Below, one piece after another: positions 30,501 to 41,727 of a stretch of 41,727 nt of DNA. The DNA is from Verrucomicrobiaceae bacterium (GTDB taxonomy: Bacteria; Verrucomicrobiota; Verrucomicrobiia; Verrucomicrobiales; Akkermansiaceae), in NCBI GenBank assembly GCA_027487435.1, contig JAIYDP010000166.1, positions 1-41,727 of the forward strand, read 5' to 3'. A model generated the notes under the pieces. That model was not told the origin of the DNA and did no database searches. It was given only the letters and a program-made list of their open reading frames with translations. A program made the translations under genes and the position numbers. Position 1 is the stretch's first letter, and every line of letters begins with the position of its first letter.

Positions 30501-33500
30501 ACGACACCCCCAAACCCTGCGCTGGACGATTGGATGATTTGAAAGTTGCAGGGGGGTGACGAACAAGAAAAGTCTCCAGAGACGCCAGCGTCAGCAAGAG
30601 AGAAGTTCTTGAACGACTTGGTGACAGAGTCGTACACTGTCATTCGGGGCACGCCGTTTGAGTCCGCTTCCAATGATAGTGACTGAGTCTGGCGAGTCAG
30701 CTGATTGCTGACGCATGAGCTGTTCTTGGGGTCGCACACACAAGAACACAAGCCAACATCGCCAACTCCGCCATCAAGGGAAATTGAGTCTGATTTCGGT
30801 ATAAATCCATCTGCACAAGAAATGTTGCATGTCGAGCTCAATGAAACGCAGGTACCATCAGAAGAGCGAACAGCGCCTGTCGCACACCGGTCAAGGATAA
30901 CCGGCTCACAGTCGACGACAGCATCAGCATCTGATGTAACATTGGCACTGTACACACGATGACCCGGAAGGCAGCGACATTGGCCATCTGATGCATGATA
31001 TTGGCGATTGAGCCCGCGGCACAAACACGATAGACTATCATTTGTTGCAATAGCACTGGACCCACAAGGCTTGCAAGTTATCTGAGCTGTCTTATTGTTG
31101 TAAGAGTTCTTTGGGCATGGAATGCAATCTAATAAACTTGTTAAACTGACATTTCCATTGAAAGTTCCCATAGGACATCCACTTGGAGCCGCTGACCCAG
31201 CAGGACAGTAGCTGCCAGCTGGACAAACGTATCCACGGTGGAACTCTTTGCTTGTCGGATCCGATCTTGTGGCCCCACTGAGGCAGACAAACCCTGCTTG
31301 ACAAGTCGAGCATTCCAAACGCAACGGATGCTCCCCAGCTGAACCGGCGGGGCAAATTGTGCATGATTCATTCAGAGAGGATCGCAAAAACGTTCCATTC
31401 GCTCCAAAAGAACCGATCGGGCACAGAAAAGGAAGATTGGAAGCAGCTAGGCAATATGTCCCTTGCGAGCACTGAGTCGGCGTTTCACTTGCAGACGAAC
31501 AGAAGAATCCTGAGGGGCATTCTATCGAGGCCACTCCGCCTGGGCAATAGCGCCCTGGACGACACACGGTTGGGAATGAGGAAGCAATTTGGCAATCGAA
31601 GCGCGGAGGGCAGCGTTGCATTGCAGAAGAAGCTTCGGCATCAGGACATCATATGAAAATGAGACCATTGGGGCAGAAGAAACCCGCACTGCAGTTGACG
31701 CAATCTTGAATGGAGACAGCGCTGAAGTTGGCTCGGAAAGTACCTCCAGGGCACGCCATAGCCTCAAAAGTGCCCAGAGGGCAGTAGAAGCCCGAAGGAC
31801 ACTGAAAGAGTCTAAAAAAATAAGTTGGTGCACAAATGCTCTGAACGGCTCGACAGTAGCAGATGTGTTACAGACATATCCAGCAGGACAGGGTAGGCAT
31901 GCGCTTGGCACGGCCATGGAGAGATTCGGTTGGTAAGTTCCTCGAGGACAAGAAATTGAGCCTGTGCCCATGGGGCAGAAGTGTCCTCTTGGACACAAGG
32001 TCGGCTCAGTCGTGGCGACGCCACAAACGAATCCCGAGGGACAGACCCGGCAAAGACCTACACACTACTTAGCATCGACATATTCAGTAAATACTTTGCG
32101 CCTCTGTTAACGTGGAGTTGGCATACGTATGGGCAGGACATGGCGCTGGCTCAGTGGATCCACTCACGCAGAAATGACCCATTGGGCACATCCCGCCAGC
32201 AGACGAGTTGAAAGCCCAATCTGGTGTCGGTGTTGCCGAACCGCTGACGCACACATCTCGACAAGTGAGAAGAGTCGGTGGTGAGCGTACAGCCAGCAGA
32301 GCAGTTTGACACAATCGCACCACCACGGCAGTACTGTCCGGGCGGACAGACGGAGCACTGGCTTCTGTTTGTCAAGCCAACTCGGGCACCATAAATAGCA
32401 GTAAGCGGCGCTTCACAGAGCATGGGCAAGGTCCTAGCCTCGCAAAAATATCGCAGGGGACATATCTATTTCATCAGAAATGCAAAAATGATTTCAAACC
32501 GCCGGATTGGCTCCTTTGTCCAAGCAGCTGAACCCTGCAGGACAAGGCAGGCAGCTGCTGCTTCCTGGCGTCGGTTGATAATACCCGTCCGCACATGGCG
32601 ACGGAGCAACGGACCCTTCAGCACAATAATTGCCTACCCATCAGAAAACGCAAGCTAAATTTGTAACCTCGAGGACAGACAGAGTTTGGAGGATCTGGGC
32701 GATCGTTGCCACCTGAACAATAATATCCGGGCATGCAAAGACCGACAGGAGTGGGCGACCCTTCGTAGTGAGAGAGCATGGCAGTAACGTGCCTGTGTCG
32801 TTGCAAAAGTATCCTGGACGACATTGGGAGCAGGCGGAGAGCGATCCAAGTCCAACCGAGAGCGAATACGTTCCCATTGGACATGGAGTCGGTGACTGAG
32901 TACCTTGAACACAATAAGAGCCCATTGGACAAAGGCCATTAATGTTTGAAGAGATCTTAAGTGTCAGTTCGAATAAATAACGAAGTACATTTCCGACAAC
33001 AACGCCGCCTCCAGGGGAAGGACTTGAAGCGCTAAGCGCACAGAGAAACCCCGCCACACAATCTCCTGCACAGGTTGGCTGCGACGATTGCGCTGGCACC
33101 TGAGGGGCTTGCTAGGCCTGGCATTGCGCAATACTTTCCTGGTGGACAGAGCATGCATTCGGACTGTAGCGCGAGGCCCGAAACATAAGAAAATCTGAAC
33201 TGTCATGGGTGGCTGGTGTGGACGTGAATATACGTTCCGACTGGACATGGGAGCGGAGAGACTGTCCGCGGAGGGCAATAGAACCCTGCAGGACAAGTCG
33301 TGAAGTTCGCTGGGAAGGGTTGGGGACAAAATGAACGAGAAGGACACTCCTAAATAATGTGAGAACAACAATAGTACATGGAACAAACCAAGCAAGAAGT
33401 TTGAGCAAAAGAAGGATTGTACAAGCCAGATGGACAAGAAGTAGGTGATAAGGCACCTCGAAGGCACAGAGCTCCCTTTGGGCATATATAACCACCCGAT

Positions 33501-36500
33501 GTGGTTGGCCGCGGAGTATTGGATCCTCCGGAACAAACGAACCCTTCATCACAAGATCCTGCAGATACAGCGCTCAACGAACAAAAGCCATTGACATTGG
33601 GTTGACAAGAAGTCAACGACGTATTCCCACAGATGGCGGATGAGCAATTCGAAATTGAAACAACAGCCGAAGAGGTGCTGAACAACCCAACAGGGAGATT
33701 TTGACAATCCGACATGTTTCGATTGCCCGTGTTTGGAGAGAAAGAGCCTGCAGGACATGGAACGGGGGACATCGAGTTGATCGGACAATAGTGACCCATA
33801 GGGCAAACATTGCCAGTGATCCCGTCAAGGGGAGTAGAAGAAGCTGCCCCGCCCAAACAGAAATAACCAGCGGAACAACTGACATCAGGCTGCGAAAGTC
33901 CACTCGCAGTGCAAGCCATGCCAGCTAAACAAGCGCTACAGCTAGACAGCGTCGAAAGCCCCAAGGATGCCCCAAACGTACCGACCGGACATCTGAACTG
34001 CAAACTACTTTGAGTTCCAGGCGGGCAATAGCTTCCAATGGGACAAACAACAGGAACAGCAGTGCCAATAACACACACCATTCCAGCAGGACACACAGCA
34101 CAATCAACGACACTAGCGCCCCCGACAGCACCTCGGAACGTACCCGCAGGACAAGCAACCTGAGTCGACACTCCAGACCCCATGGGACAATAGTATCCCG
34201 CAGAACATAACAAGCTCGAGTTAGAAGGCTCGTCTCGACCTCCGGGACAATAGTACCCTGCAGTACAAAGTGGACCAGGCTGCGTCATCCCCGACGTTGG
34301 ACAGAACCGCCCAGGAGGACAAATCTCGCACTCATCCATGCTCCCTAGCCCTGTTCGATTCGACCACGTCCCACTCGGACAACTCACAGGGCTCAGCGCA
34401 CCAGACATACAGAACGATCCCGCAGGACACACAAAACCAGACACCCCATCAACTGGCATGGACGTCGTCGCATTCTCAATGCAGATGTAACCAGCACTAC
34501 AACTCGCCCCCGGCGCTGTCATACCTACATTACCACAAAACCGTCCTCGCACACACGGAACAGGATACCTGGAGCCGCTAGGACAGTACGACCCACGGGG
34601 ACACACATTCCCAGTCACACCATCCTGCGGATTGCTCACTGACGCTCCTCCTGCACAATAGAACCCAGCGCTGCATTGCCCACTCGGACTCACAAGAGCA
34701 GATCCCCCACAGAACATCCCTCCAGGACAGGAACTGCACTCACTAACATCCCCAAGAGAAGTCTGATTCGAAAATGTCCCCGCCAAGCAAGTGAAATTCA
34801 CATAGCTTGCAATACCTGCAGGACAAAAGTACCCAGCCGGACAATCCGACTGCACAAGCGACGTCGTATTCAATCTACAAAACCGTCCACGTGGACATGT
34901 CTTGCAAACAGAAAGACCTGAAACATCCGAATACGTGCCCGCAGGACACACAACAGGACCAGAGTTACCACCACCACAGAACGACCCCGCAGGACATACA
35001 ACAGGTGACGACGTCCCTATCGGACAAAAGAACCCAGCAGGACAGACCGACGCCCCAACTTGGTTCATCGGCGCAGACATGTTAGCACCAGACTGACAAA
35101 AGTAGCCAGCAGAGCACAGCCCAGATGGAGTCGCTAGTCCCGTTCCGCTACAGTACGAAGATGGTGGGCATGGTGTGCACTCGGTAATGGAAATTAACCC
35201 AGTACGATTTCCAATTGTTCCAAACGGGCAACCAGTGGGGTTAGAAGAGTTTTCAGGGCAATAGAATCCAATGGGACATGTTCCAGGTGCAATCATCCCT
35301 GACGATGCACATAGAGACCCTGCAGGACAAGGAATACAAGCAGCCAATCCTAGAGAAGGGCTGTATGAGCCAGGCGGACATAGAGTGTGACGAGAGGAGG
35401 CAACAGTGCAAAATGATCCCAGCGGACAGATCGCCCCAGTGACATTGTCATTAGGATTGGGTGTGCTTGCACTACCATTACAAAAGTACCCACTGGTGCA
35501 TGGCCCTGTTGGTGCAATATTCCTCAGTCCAGCACAGAACTGTCCTGGAGAGCACGCTCGACAAGCTGCCAAAGACACAGAACCAGTGAGATTATTGAAA
35601 GTTCCTGACGGACATGCGATCGGCAGCGACGAACCAAGGGGACAATATGAACCTGCCGTACACACAAACGTAGGTGGGGCAGAAGTTGGGATACCTTCTG
35701 GACAATAAAAACCAGCACCACAGAGCCCAGTGGGCGAAGTGATACCAGTGGTTGCACAATAGTATCCCCCGGTACATTGGCTGCATTCAGATGATTGCTG
35801 CAGTCCAGTGCGGTTTCCAAATGTGCCAACAGGACAAGGAGACGGAATCGCTACGTTTGCCAAGCAAAAGAAACCTTGCGGACAGGTTGAGGGAGTCTGC
35901 GAGGCAGCAGGACAGTAAAATCCTGCCGGGCAAACAGAGCAGTCATTCAATAAAGCACCCAGAGAATTAGGGCGGAAGGTACCTCCCGGACACTGTTGCT
36001 GCTGTGCCGACGAGGAGCCATTCGGACAAAAGTATCCAGGACTGCAAATTCTTTGCAAGTAATGTGTCGAATTTGGCGGACAGAAGTGCCCACCAGGACA
36101 TAGCTTACAATCGCTCAGTCGCTCGGCCCCAGTTGCATCCATGTAATAACCTGCTGGGCACGCAATTGGTGCAGTTGTCGCCTGTGGACAATAATATCCG
36201 AGAGGGCACGAATGGGTCGCAAGAGATGGAATCACTGAAACACCAGGGGGGCAGAATTGACCCTGAGGACAGAGAAAAGTCGACAGCATCTTTGCGTTGG
36301 TTGTTCCATTCTCTGGACAATAGTAACCAGCCTGACAGCTGGAGCAGGATGACGCTCCTGCTCCAGAAAAAGTTGATGGGGAACAGATGATAGGATCAAT
36401 GGAACCGGTGATACAAAAGCTACCAGCAGGACAGAGCTGACAAGCAGGATATGGTCCTGGACCATTCGTTTGTGTCGAGACATTGTTAGTGAATGTACCG

Positions 36501-39500
36501 GCAGGGCAATTGATAGGCACTGATGTCGCTTGTGGACAAAATTTTCCAGGGGGGCAAGCCCAACATTCTCTCGCATCGGTGAGATTGGTCAACGTTGAGA
36601 AAGTCCCAGCAAGGCAAGGGTATTGGGTGGGAAATGCAGTGGCGTTGGGGCAGAAGTATCCTGCGGCGCAAGCTCCCGACACTGCCGAGCCTCCACCAGA
36701 ACAAAAAGAGCCCGGATAGCAAGTTGTGCATTGCGATGACGATGTCAAAAAACGTGATGCAGTAAATGTCCCTGGTGGGCACGGGTACTGTGTGGGGAAT
36801 TGGGTTCCATTTGGACAAAAGGAGCCTAGTGCACAAGCGAGCAGTGTGACATTGCCAAAACCAGTGCCAATGCCGCAAGCACTACCAGCAGGACAGGGCA
36901 GACTGGCGCTGTCAGAAAGAGAGGATGGAGCACACACCAATCGGATGCACGAACAAAACTGTGGTTGTTCGGGTTCCAAGTGCCAGACGGGCAGAGGTAA
37001 TCGTGCGGGAGTATATTCCCACCAGGACAGTAAGAACCAAACGCACACTCGAGGTTAGGTGTCGTGAGCCCCGAGAGGGAGCAAGCATATCCAGCCTGTG
37101 CAATCAATCACGAATGAGCAACATTTACGGAGCATGGCCTGCAAAACGAACTCTGAGTCGACTGAGTATCAGGATTAAACGTCCCAGGCCTGCAGAGGGT
37201 GGGAAACATTGACCCAAGTGGGCAATATGAGCCAGCTGTGCACGGACGGCACTCTGCCACCGAAGTCAGGCCTGTCGAATTTGTGGAGTAAAATCCAGCA
37301 GGACAAGGTTGCGGAGTAAGCGTTTCTAAGAAATAAGCGATGACTTAAAACGACACAAACGAGGAGGACAGTAGAAACCAGGTGGACACACCAACTCAGC
37401 GTATGGGAAAACGCGATTAGAAGTGGGAGTTCCCTGAGGACAAAAATACCCTGAAGGACAACTCAAGCAGTCTGCAAGAGATGTGCGCCCCAAGACGTTG
37501 TTGTAAGTTCCACCTGGGCATGGATATTGCAGCCCGTGGGCCGTCCCTGCTGGGCAGTACGACCCCTAACGTGTCACAACCCAATTCAATGACTCAGACA
37601 GGAGGACACAATCTGCTGTCAACGAGTGCAGACGAAGACCCAGAGGGACACCAGTAGCCAGCGGTGCAGGCAGAGCATACAGTGGATGATGTCCCAGTCG
37701 TGCCATTGTAAAAAGTACCAGCCGCACAAGGTGTAAAAGATGTGGGCGGGTGGCAGAAGCCGCCCTGTGCATGTGAGCGTGAGTAAAAGACGAGGAGTAC
37801 TGAGGCGCACGCATGGGCCGGAGAATTTGGGGATGTCGCAGGGAAGCGACAAAGATAGCCTGGGTCACATAATGTGCAAAATCTGGACGATCCTGCAGAA
37901 TAATATCCGTTGACACAGGGCTGAGGTGGATCTCGTTTTGTTGTGCATTCATGCGCCGCAGGACACGCCGTACAGTTGAGGCTGGAGCCAAGGCTGTAAA
38001 ACCCATCAGGGCACGGTTGCGGAGACAGTCTGAGGATGTGAGGAGAGAGATCGAAGGAAAACTCTGGGCTAGCACATGACGAACCAGCGGGGCAAGTCAG
38101 ACATGCGATGGATTGCGATGAGGAATAGAATCCAGCAGAGCAAAGGACAGGGGGCGCCGTGGTGGATGCACAAGAATACCCTGCAGGACACACAGAGCAA
38201 GAGGCCTGTTAAAGTCATCACGCAGTGGTCAATGCTGAGAACCTGCCCCCCAAGTGAAAACCGTCCAGCAGGACAAGGGACTGAATTATTTGATGAGATG
38301 TCAGGACACTCAAATCCAGGTCTGCAAGATGTGCACATTGTCTGCAAGCCCACACTAAATGTCCCCAGAGGACAAGGGAGCGGAAAACTCGAGACAGATG
38401 CACAGCTGTGGCCCAGCGGACACGGTGTGCACGCTGTTGCATTCCTTCACCGTAAGAATGAAAGGAAAACAAGCAGACGCTGCTGAGAAGGTGCCAGCAG
38501 GACAAGGCTGCGGGGGCATCGAAGGAGAAGGGCAAAAGCTGCCGTTTGGACACAACGCACAAGAGCCAAATGCCTCAAGAGAATACGAGCCGATTGGGCA
38601 TTGGATGGGGTTCGTGCTGCAGCGGTCACGCAGAAAAATCACAAGTACCTCGCGTTGGCACATTGGAACCCTGCAGGACAGTTAAGGCAAGAGGATGCTC
38701 CTCCTAATGAATACTGCCCCGACGAACACTGGACTCCAATGTCCTGGCGGCTGATGCACGCTCGGCCAGCCGCACATCGCAAACACGAGCTCTGGCCGCC
38801 CAAGGAAAAGGTGCCTGCAGCGCAGAGAGTGGACGTTGCGTTGAAAGTGAAAGGACATTCAAACGATGGTGAACAAACTGTACATGAGGTTTGCCCTCCC
38901 AAACTGTAACTTCCTGGATTGCAAGGAATGGGCGCGAGTATAGGCGATGGACAATATTGTCCGATCGGGCAAATGCTGCAATTTGTTGCGCCACTGCTAT
39001 GTTAGCTTGAGAGAACAGAACCTACGGAGCCGCAAAAGTTCCGTTCGGGCACGGCGATGGAGCCACTGCCGGACTTGTGCAAGCCATGCCGGACGCGCAG
39101 GTGCTGCAGACGGTTTGCCCGCCGGTGCTGAAAGTTCCTGCGGAGCAAGCAACAGGTGACGAATTTGTGAACTGGCAAAAGCTTCCAATTGGACAACTGA
39201 CGCATGCAGTGAATCCGGCAAGAGAGTACGTCCCGGCAAGGCATGGAGTGCCAGCCACGGAACGATTTGCACATGCATCACCTGCAGGGCATTGCGTGCA
39301 GCTGGTCTGACTTGTGAGCGCGGAATGGTCGGCATGACCTGAGCACCTAGGCTGAAAAATCCACTAGCGCATGCAGCGAGAGTTGAGGCTGTACTACACG
39401 CACTTCCAGCAGGGCAGGGTTGACACTGAGGAGAGTTTGCAGTTGCGTATGAGCCCATAGAGCAAGCCACTGGGGCTGATGATGGAAACGGGCATTGAGA

Positions 39501-41727
39501 TCCTGCAGGACAGGACAAGCACGAAGTGCTCCCCCTCAAGAAATCAGAGCTAAATGAAACTCAATACGGGGCAGCGTATGTGCCGTTTGCGCACTGAAGA
39601 GGAACCGTTGAGGTCGTAGGGCATGAATGACCAGCAGGACATGATGTGCAGCTGGTCGAGTTTGTCAAGCTAAAAGAACCCAAGGAGCAAGCGACTGGAG
39701 CAACGCTGCAACGTAAGGCTAGTCATTTCAAATCCAACCGATTATTGGCACAAGAGGAGCCCGCTGGACACGAGGAACATATCGTGGAACTAGCAAGAGC
39801 AAATGTGCCTGCAGCGCAATTCTCAGGCAATGCTGCAGTCGAGGAGCAACTGCTCCCTGCTGGGCAAGACAAGCAGGAGGTCTGCAAATTAGAAAACGGC
39901 TAGTTTCAAAGAAACCTGATTCCCAATGGAATAAGTGCCTGGCCCACAAGCAACCCTGGTGTCATTCACAGTTGTTGGACACCTGAACCCTGCAGGACAC
40001 ATCGTGCAATCTGTCGACGCAAGTCCTGAAAATGAGCCTGAAGGACAAACGACAGGAAGCTGCGCAGTCGAAGAGCACTTGGAGCCCGCCGGGCACGTTG
40101 TGCAGGTGGTCGTGTTTCTGTTTCGTCACGACAACTTTGTCAACGTGTACGAAAGGGAATAAGTGCCAGCTGAGCAGGCGAGGGGGGTCTGAGTGGTTGA
40201 AGGGCAAGAAGACCCCGCTGGACAAACGGTACAAGAGGTTGTGTTTCCAAGCGAGTATGAGCCAGCAACACAGGGAACAGAGGACAATCTGACGCTGTTA
40301 GATCCATTCTCCATTGAATTCACGTTGTCGAAGGACATTTCGATCCTGCGGGACAGTCGGTGCAACTCGTTGCAGACTGCAAGGCAAAAGAGCCTGGCAG
40401 ACAAGGAATCGGTGACGCCGTTGTAGACAGACAAGATGAACCCGCTGGACAAGCAAGGCATGACGTCTTGGAAGTAAGAAAATACAAAAGAGTAAGGGGA
40501 TGACAAAATTTCCCAACGAATAGAAGCCGGACGCGCACGGAGACTGTGTCGCATTCTGCACAAACGGGCAAGAGAAGCCACGCATGCAAAATGTACATGC
40601 TGTTGAGCCTGTCAGCGAAAATGACCCCAAAGGGCAAGGGAGCGGGAGTTGAGACGTTGATGAGCAATACTGGCCAGCCGGACACTGCACGCAAGACGTG
40701 AAATTTCTATAATTTCAGCGAGTGTAAGAACATGACTGCACGCAATGGAATAAGTTCCAACAGGACACAGGACGGGTTCTGCTTGTGTGGACGGACAAGC
40801 AGACCCAGCAGGACAAGTACTGCACATCGTGGCATTGAGGATACTGAATGTGCCAGGGGGACATGTTATCGGCAACGTTCTGCAAAGTGAGCTCTTGACG
40901 TACAATAAATAACGCAGTCGAGGTAAACGCGGTCCCGTTTGTGGTAGGAGTGCAGGACACGGATCCGGCCAGAGCAAACGTTCCTGCAACACATTGCATA
41001 CCGGTGCTAGATATTGACGGGCATGCAAACCCTGGAGGGCACGTTGTACATGATGTCTAGACGTTTGAGAACTCAGAACTCAAAAGCTCTCTGAAACCTG
41101 ATTGCCGAGAGAGAAAGAACCTGCTTGACATTGCTGTCTCGAATCATTGATCGAGTGTGGGCACTGAAATCCAACTGGGCAAAAGGCGCAGTCCACAGAC
41201 CCAGCCGCAGCAAAGGAACCAGATGGGCAAGGGATTGGACCCTGAGAGACAGAAGGGCACCTGCTCCCAGCAGGACAGTTGATACATTGGGCAGATTGCC
41301 TACGGTGTGAGGTGAGTAAAGACACAAGAAACCCAGTGGTGTATGACCCAGATGAACAAGACACTGGAGACTGCGCAGACGTAGGGCATGCCATTCCAGC
41401 AGGACATATGGTACAATTCGAAGAGTTTCCCAATGAATACGTCCCCGTAGGACACGCAATCGCAGCACTTCGAAGAAATCAGCAAAAACAAACTTTCACA
41501 GACGTTGCATCCGGACAAAAATATCCAGGAGGGCAGGGAGAGCAAAACGTGGATGAAGGAACAGCGAATGAGCCCTGACTACAAATCTGACCGAGAGACG
41601 TCGTCGACGGACATGACCAACCCGCTGCACAAGTCGTGCATCCAGTCTGTCACCATCAAAAACAGAGGACAACCACACCAGAAATCACAAAAACAAAAAC
41701 AAAAACATTGAAGACAAAGACACTAAA
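24537..41727 (-). CDS. Giant gene B: paralogue of gene A, GCC2/GCC3-repeat single-pass receptor-like protein (38 exons in window, 5,262 aa, N-terminus outside)
   Basis: Reading from the right edge, the first confident exon starts at 41646 in frame with TGCTTCAAGW. Thirty-seven further introns (listed separately) can be removed with all phases agreeing, leaving 15,789 nt to the TAA at 24539-24537. The signal peptide and first repeats lie beyond 41727. About 3,495 residues of ectodomain are visible: cysteine-rich GCC2/GCC3 repeats, an EGF-like segment, then the same juxtamembrane domain as gene A. The transmembrane helix is followed by IRRRRAK. The cytoplasmic tail has DPxTG repeats, a long coiled coil rich in Glu/Ala/Arg and a C-terminal helix LDNIEELLQKLAL that matches gene A's ending. 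The tail (about 1,745 aa) is shorter than in gene A. No frameshift or stop interrupts the frame, so both paralogues appear functional. Orientation is tail-to-tail with gene A. Confidence 0.88.
24540..27811 (-). other. Long charged coiled-coil region of gene B
   Basis: Three exons (27811-27515, 27477-26203, 26138-24537) encode continuous heptad-like helix. The sub-unit EGVSEEEHERLMREMEAKEK is a close match to EGVSEDERSRLLAAQEEKE in gene A, including the following AEKLRQAEELRGRLEAKRKKL-type segment (shown here only in part). A basic, Ser/Pro-rich linker with repeated APSRD(A/S)SP motifs (about 24700-24830) precedes the final helix. Confidence 0.7.
28090..28990 (-). repeat. DPxTGxxVPI cytoplasmic repeats of gene B
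   Basis: Units such as CPSSGLEVPTL, IDPITRLCVPIRLG and DVTTGVVVPVG (about 28980-28730), and on the far side of a 36-nt intron LDPQRGVVVAA, VASQVIVPIHG and RDPLSGIVVPF (about 28270-28110), line up with the gene A units in the same order and on both sides of a helical spacer. Confidence 0.6.
29948..30013 (-). other. Transmembrane helix of gene B
   Basis: The helix LVIGLSVGLGCLILFLVGL is followed by ILYIRRRRAK. The first nine residues are identical to gene A, including the GLSVG small-residue motif, and the basic stop-transfer sequence is conserved. Confidence 0.9.
31200..41646 (-). repeat. Tandem GCC2/GCC3 cysteine-rich repeats of gene B ectodomain
   Basis: The repeat grammar is that of gene A (CxxCPAGxxCPS, then CPxGTYSLG). 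Small exons carry the units from 41646 to 36938; one 3,520-nt exon (36908-33389) carries the central block; small exons follow again to about 31666. One unit near 40950 (CTPTTNGTAFTST) has lost two of its four cysteines. Confidence 0.85.

Larger units (their letters stand above)
26139..41503 (-). other. Intron set of giant gene B (37 introns with both ends in the window)
   Basis: In plus-strand coordinates: 41468-41503, 41300-41332, 41057-41097, 40880-40913, 40707-40741, 40467-40504, 40295-40323, 40118-40150, 39882-39915, 39706-39738, 39535-39567, 39307-39338, 38997-39025, 38617-38648, 38434-38470, 38206-38242, 38030-38062, 37765-37800, 37566-37599, 37326-37360, 37096-37128, 36909-36937, 33350-33388, 33195-33233, 33066-33099, 32956-32988, 32761-32792 (GC-AG), 32634-32667, 32466-32499, 32257-32290, 32058-32094, 31802-31854, 31633-31665, 28529-28564, 27812-27847, 27478-27514, 26139-26202. 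Another intron ends (3' splice site) at 41647, but its donor near the window edge is ambiguous. Exon phases agree throughout. Confidence 0.8.

Noticed and set aside
41647..41727. Possible signal peptide MFLFLFL at the right edge as the start of gene B
   Set aside because: The reading frame stops at once, and the (GTTTTT)n tract looks like part of a pyrimidine-rich intron; gene B most likely begins outside the window.

Overview
This window looks like nuclear DNA from a gene-dense, single-celled eukaryote. Genes are interrupted by many tiny introns (mostly 29-45 nt, GT-AG, often with a CTAAC/CTGAC/CTTAAC-like branch-point motif close to the 3' splice site), intergenic gaps are only about 50-110 bp in several places, and the standard genetic code fits (TAA, TAG and TGA all behave as stops). 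I see no bacterial signals, rRNA, tRNA, CRISPR or transposon. The lineage cannot be fixed from sequence alone. Introns this short recall compact protist genomes such as Blastocystis, but that is an analogy, not an assignment.

Left part (1-5.9 kb): a short guanylate-binding-protein (GBP)/dynamin-superfamily GTPase on the minus strand (8 exons, 440 aa), a VWA-like protein on the plus strand whose 5' part cannot be resolved, and a plus-strand TIR-ankyrin protein starting with a myristoylation-type N-terminus. All three domain types are familiar from innate immunity or cell-autonomous defence, although their role here is unknown.

The rest (5.9-41.7 kb) is dominated by two giant paralogues pointing at each other. 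Gene A (plus, 5943-23538) can be assembled into 38 exons with every phase consistent, giving 5,414 aa. Gene B (minus, from beyond the right edge to 24537) gives 38 exons inside the window and 5,262 aa without its N-terminus. Both encode the same layout: a roughly 3,400-3,500 aa extracellular region built from cysteine-rich GCC2/GCC3 (ephrin-receptor-like) repeats, a conserved juxtamembrane domain, one transmembrane helix, a cytoplasmic region with 'DPxTGxxVPI' repeats, a very long charged coiled coil and a conserved C-terminal helix. Gene A has a clear signal peptide. A small orphan gene (gene C, 245 aa, two exons) sits between the two 3' ends.

Exon lengths and phases match between the paralogues, often to the base (143, 229, 165, 197, 158, 116, 95 nt; one central exon of 3,508 versus 3,520 nt). 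The first part of each ectodomain is built from a repeating three-exon cassette of 143 + 138 + 202 nt. The pair therefore looks like an inverted (tail-to-tail) duplication of a giant surface receptor or tether that itself grew by exon-cassette amplification. This is the most notable content of the window.
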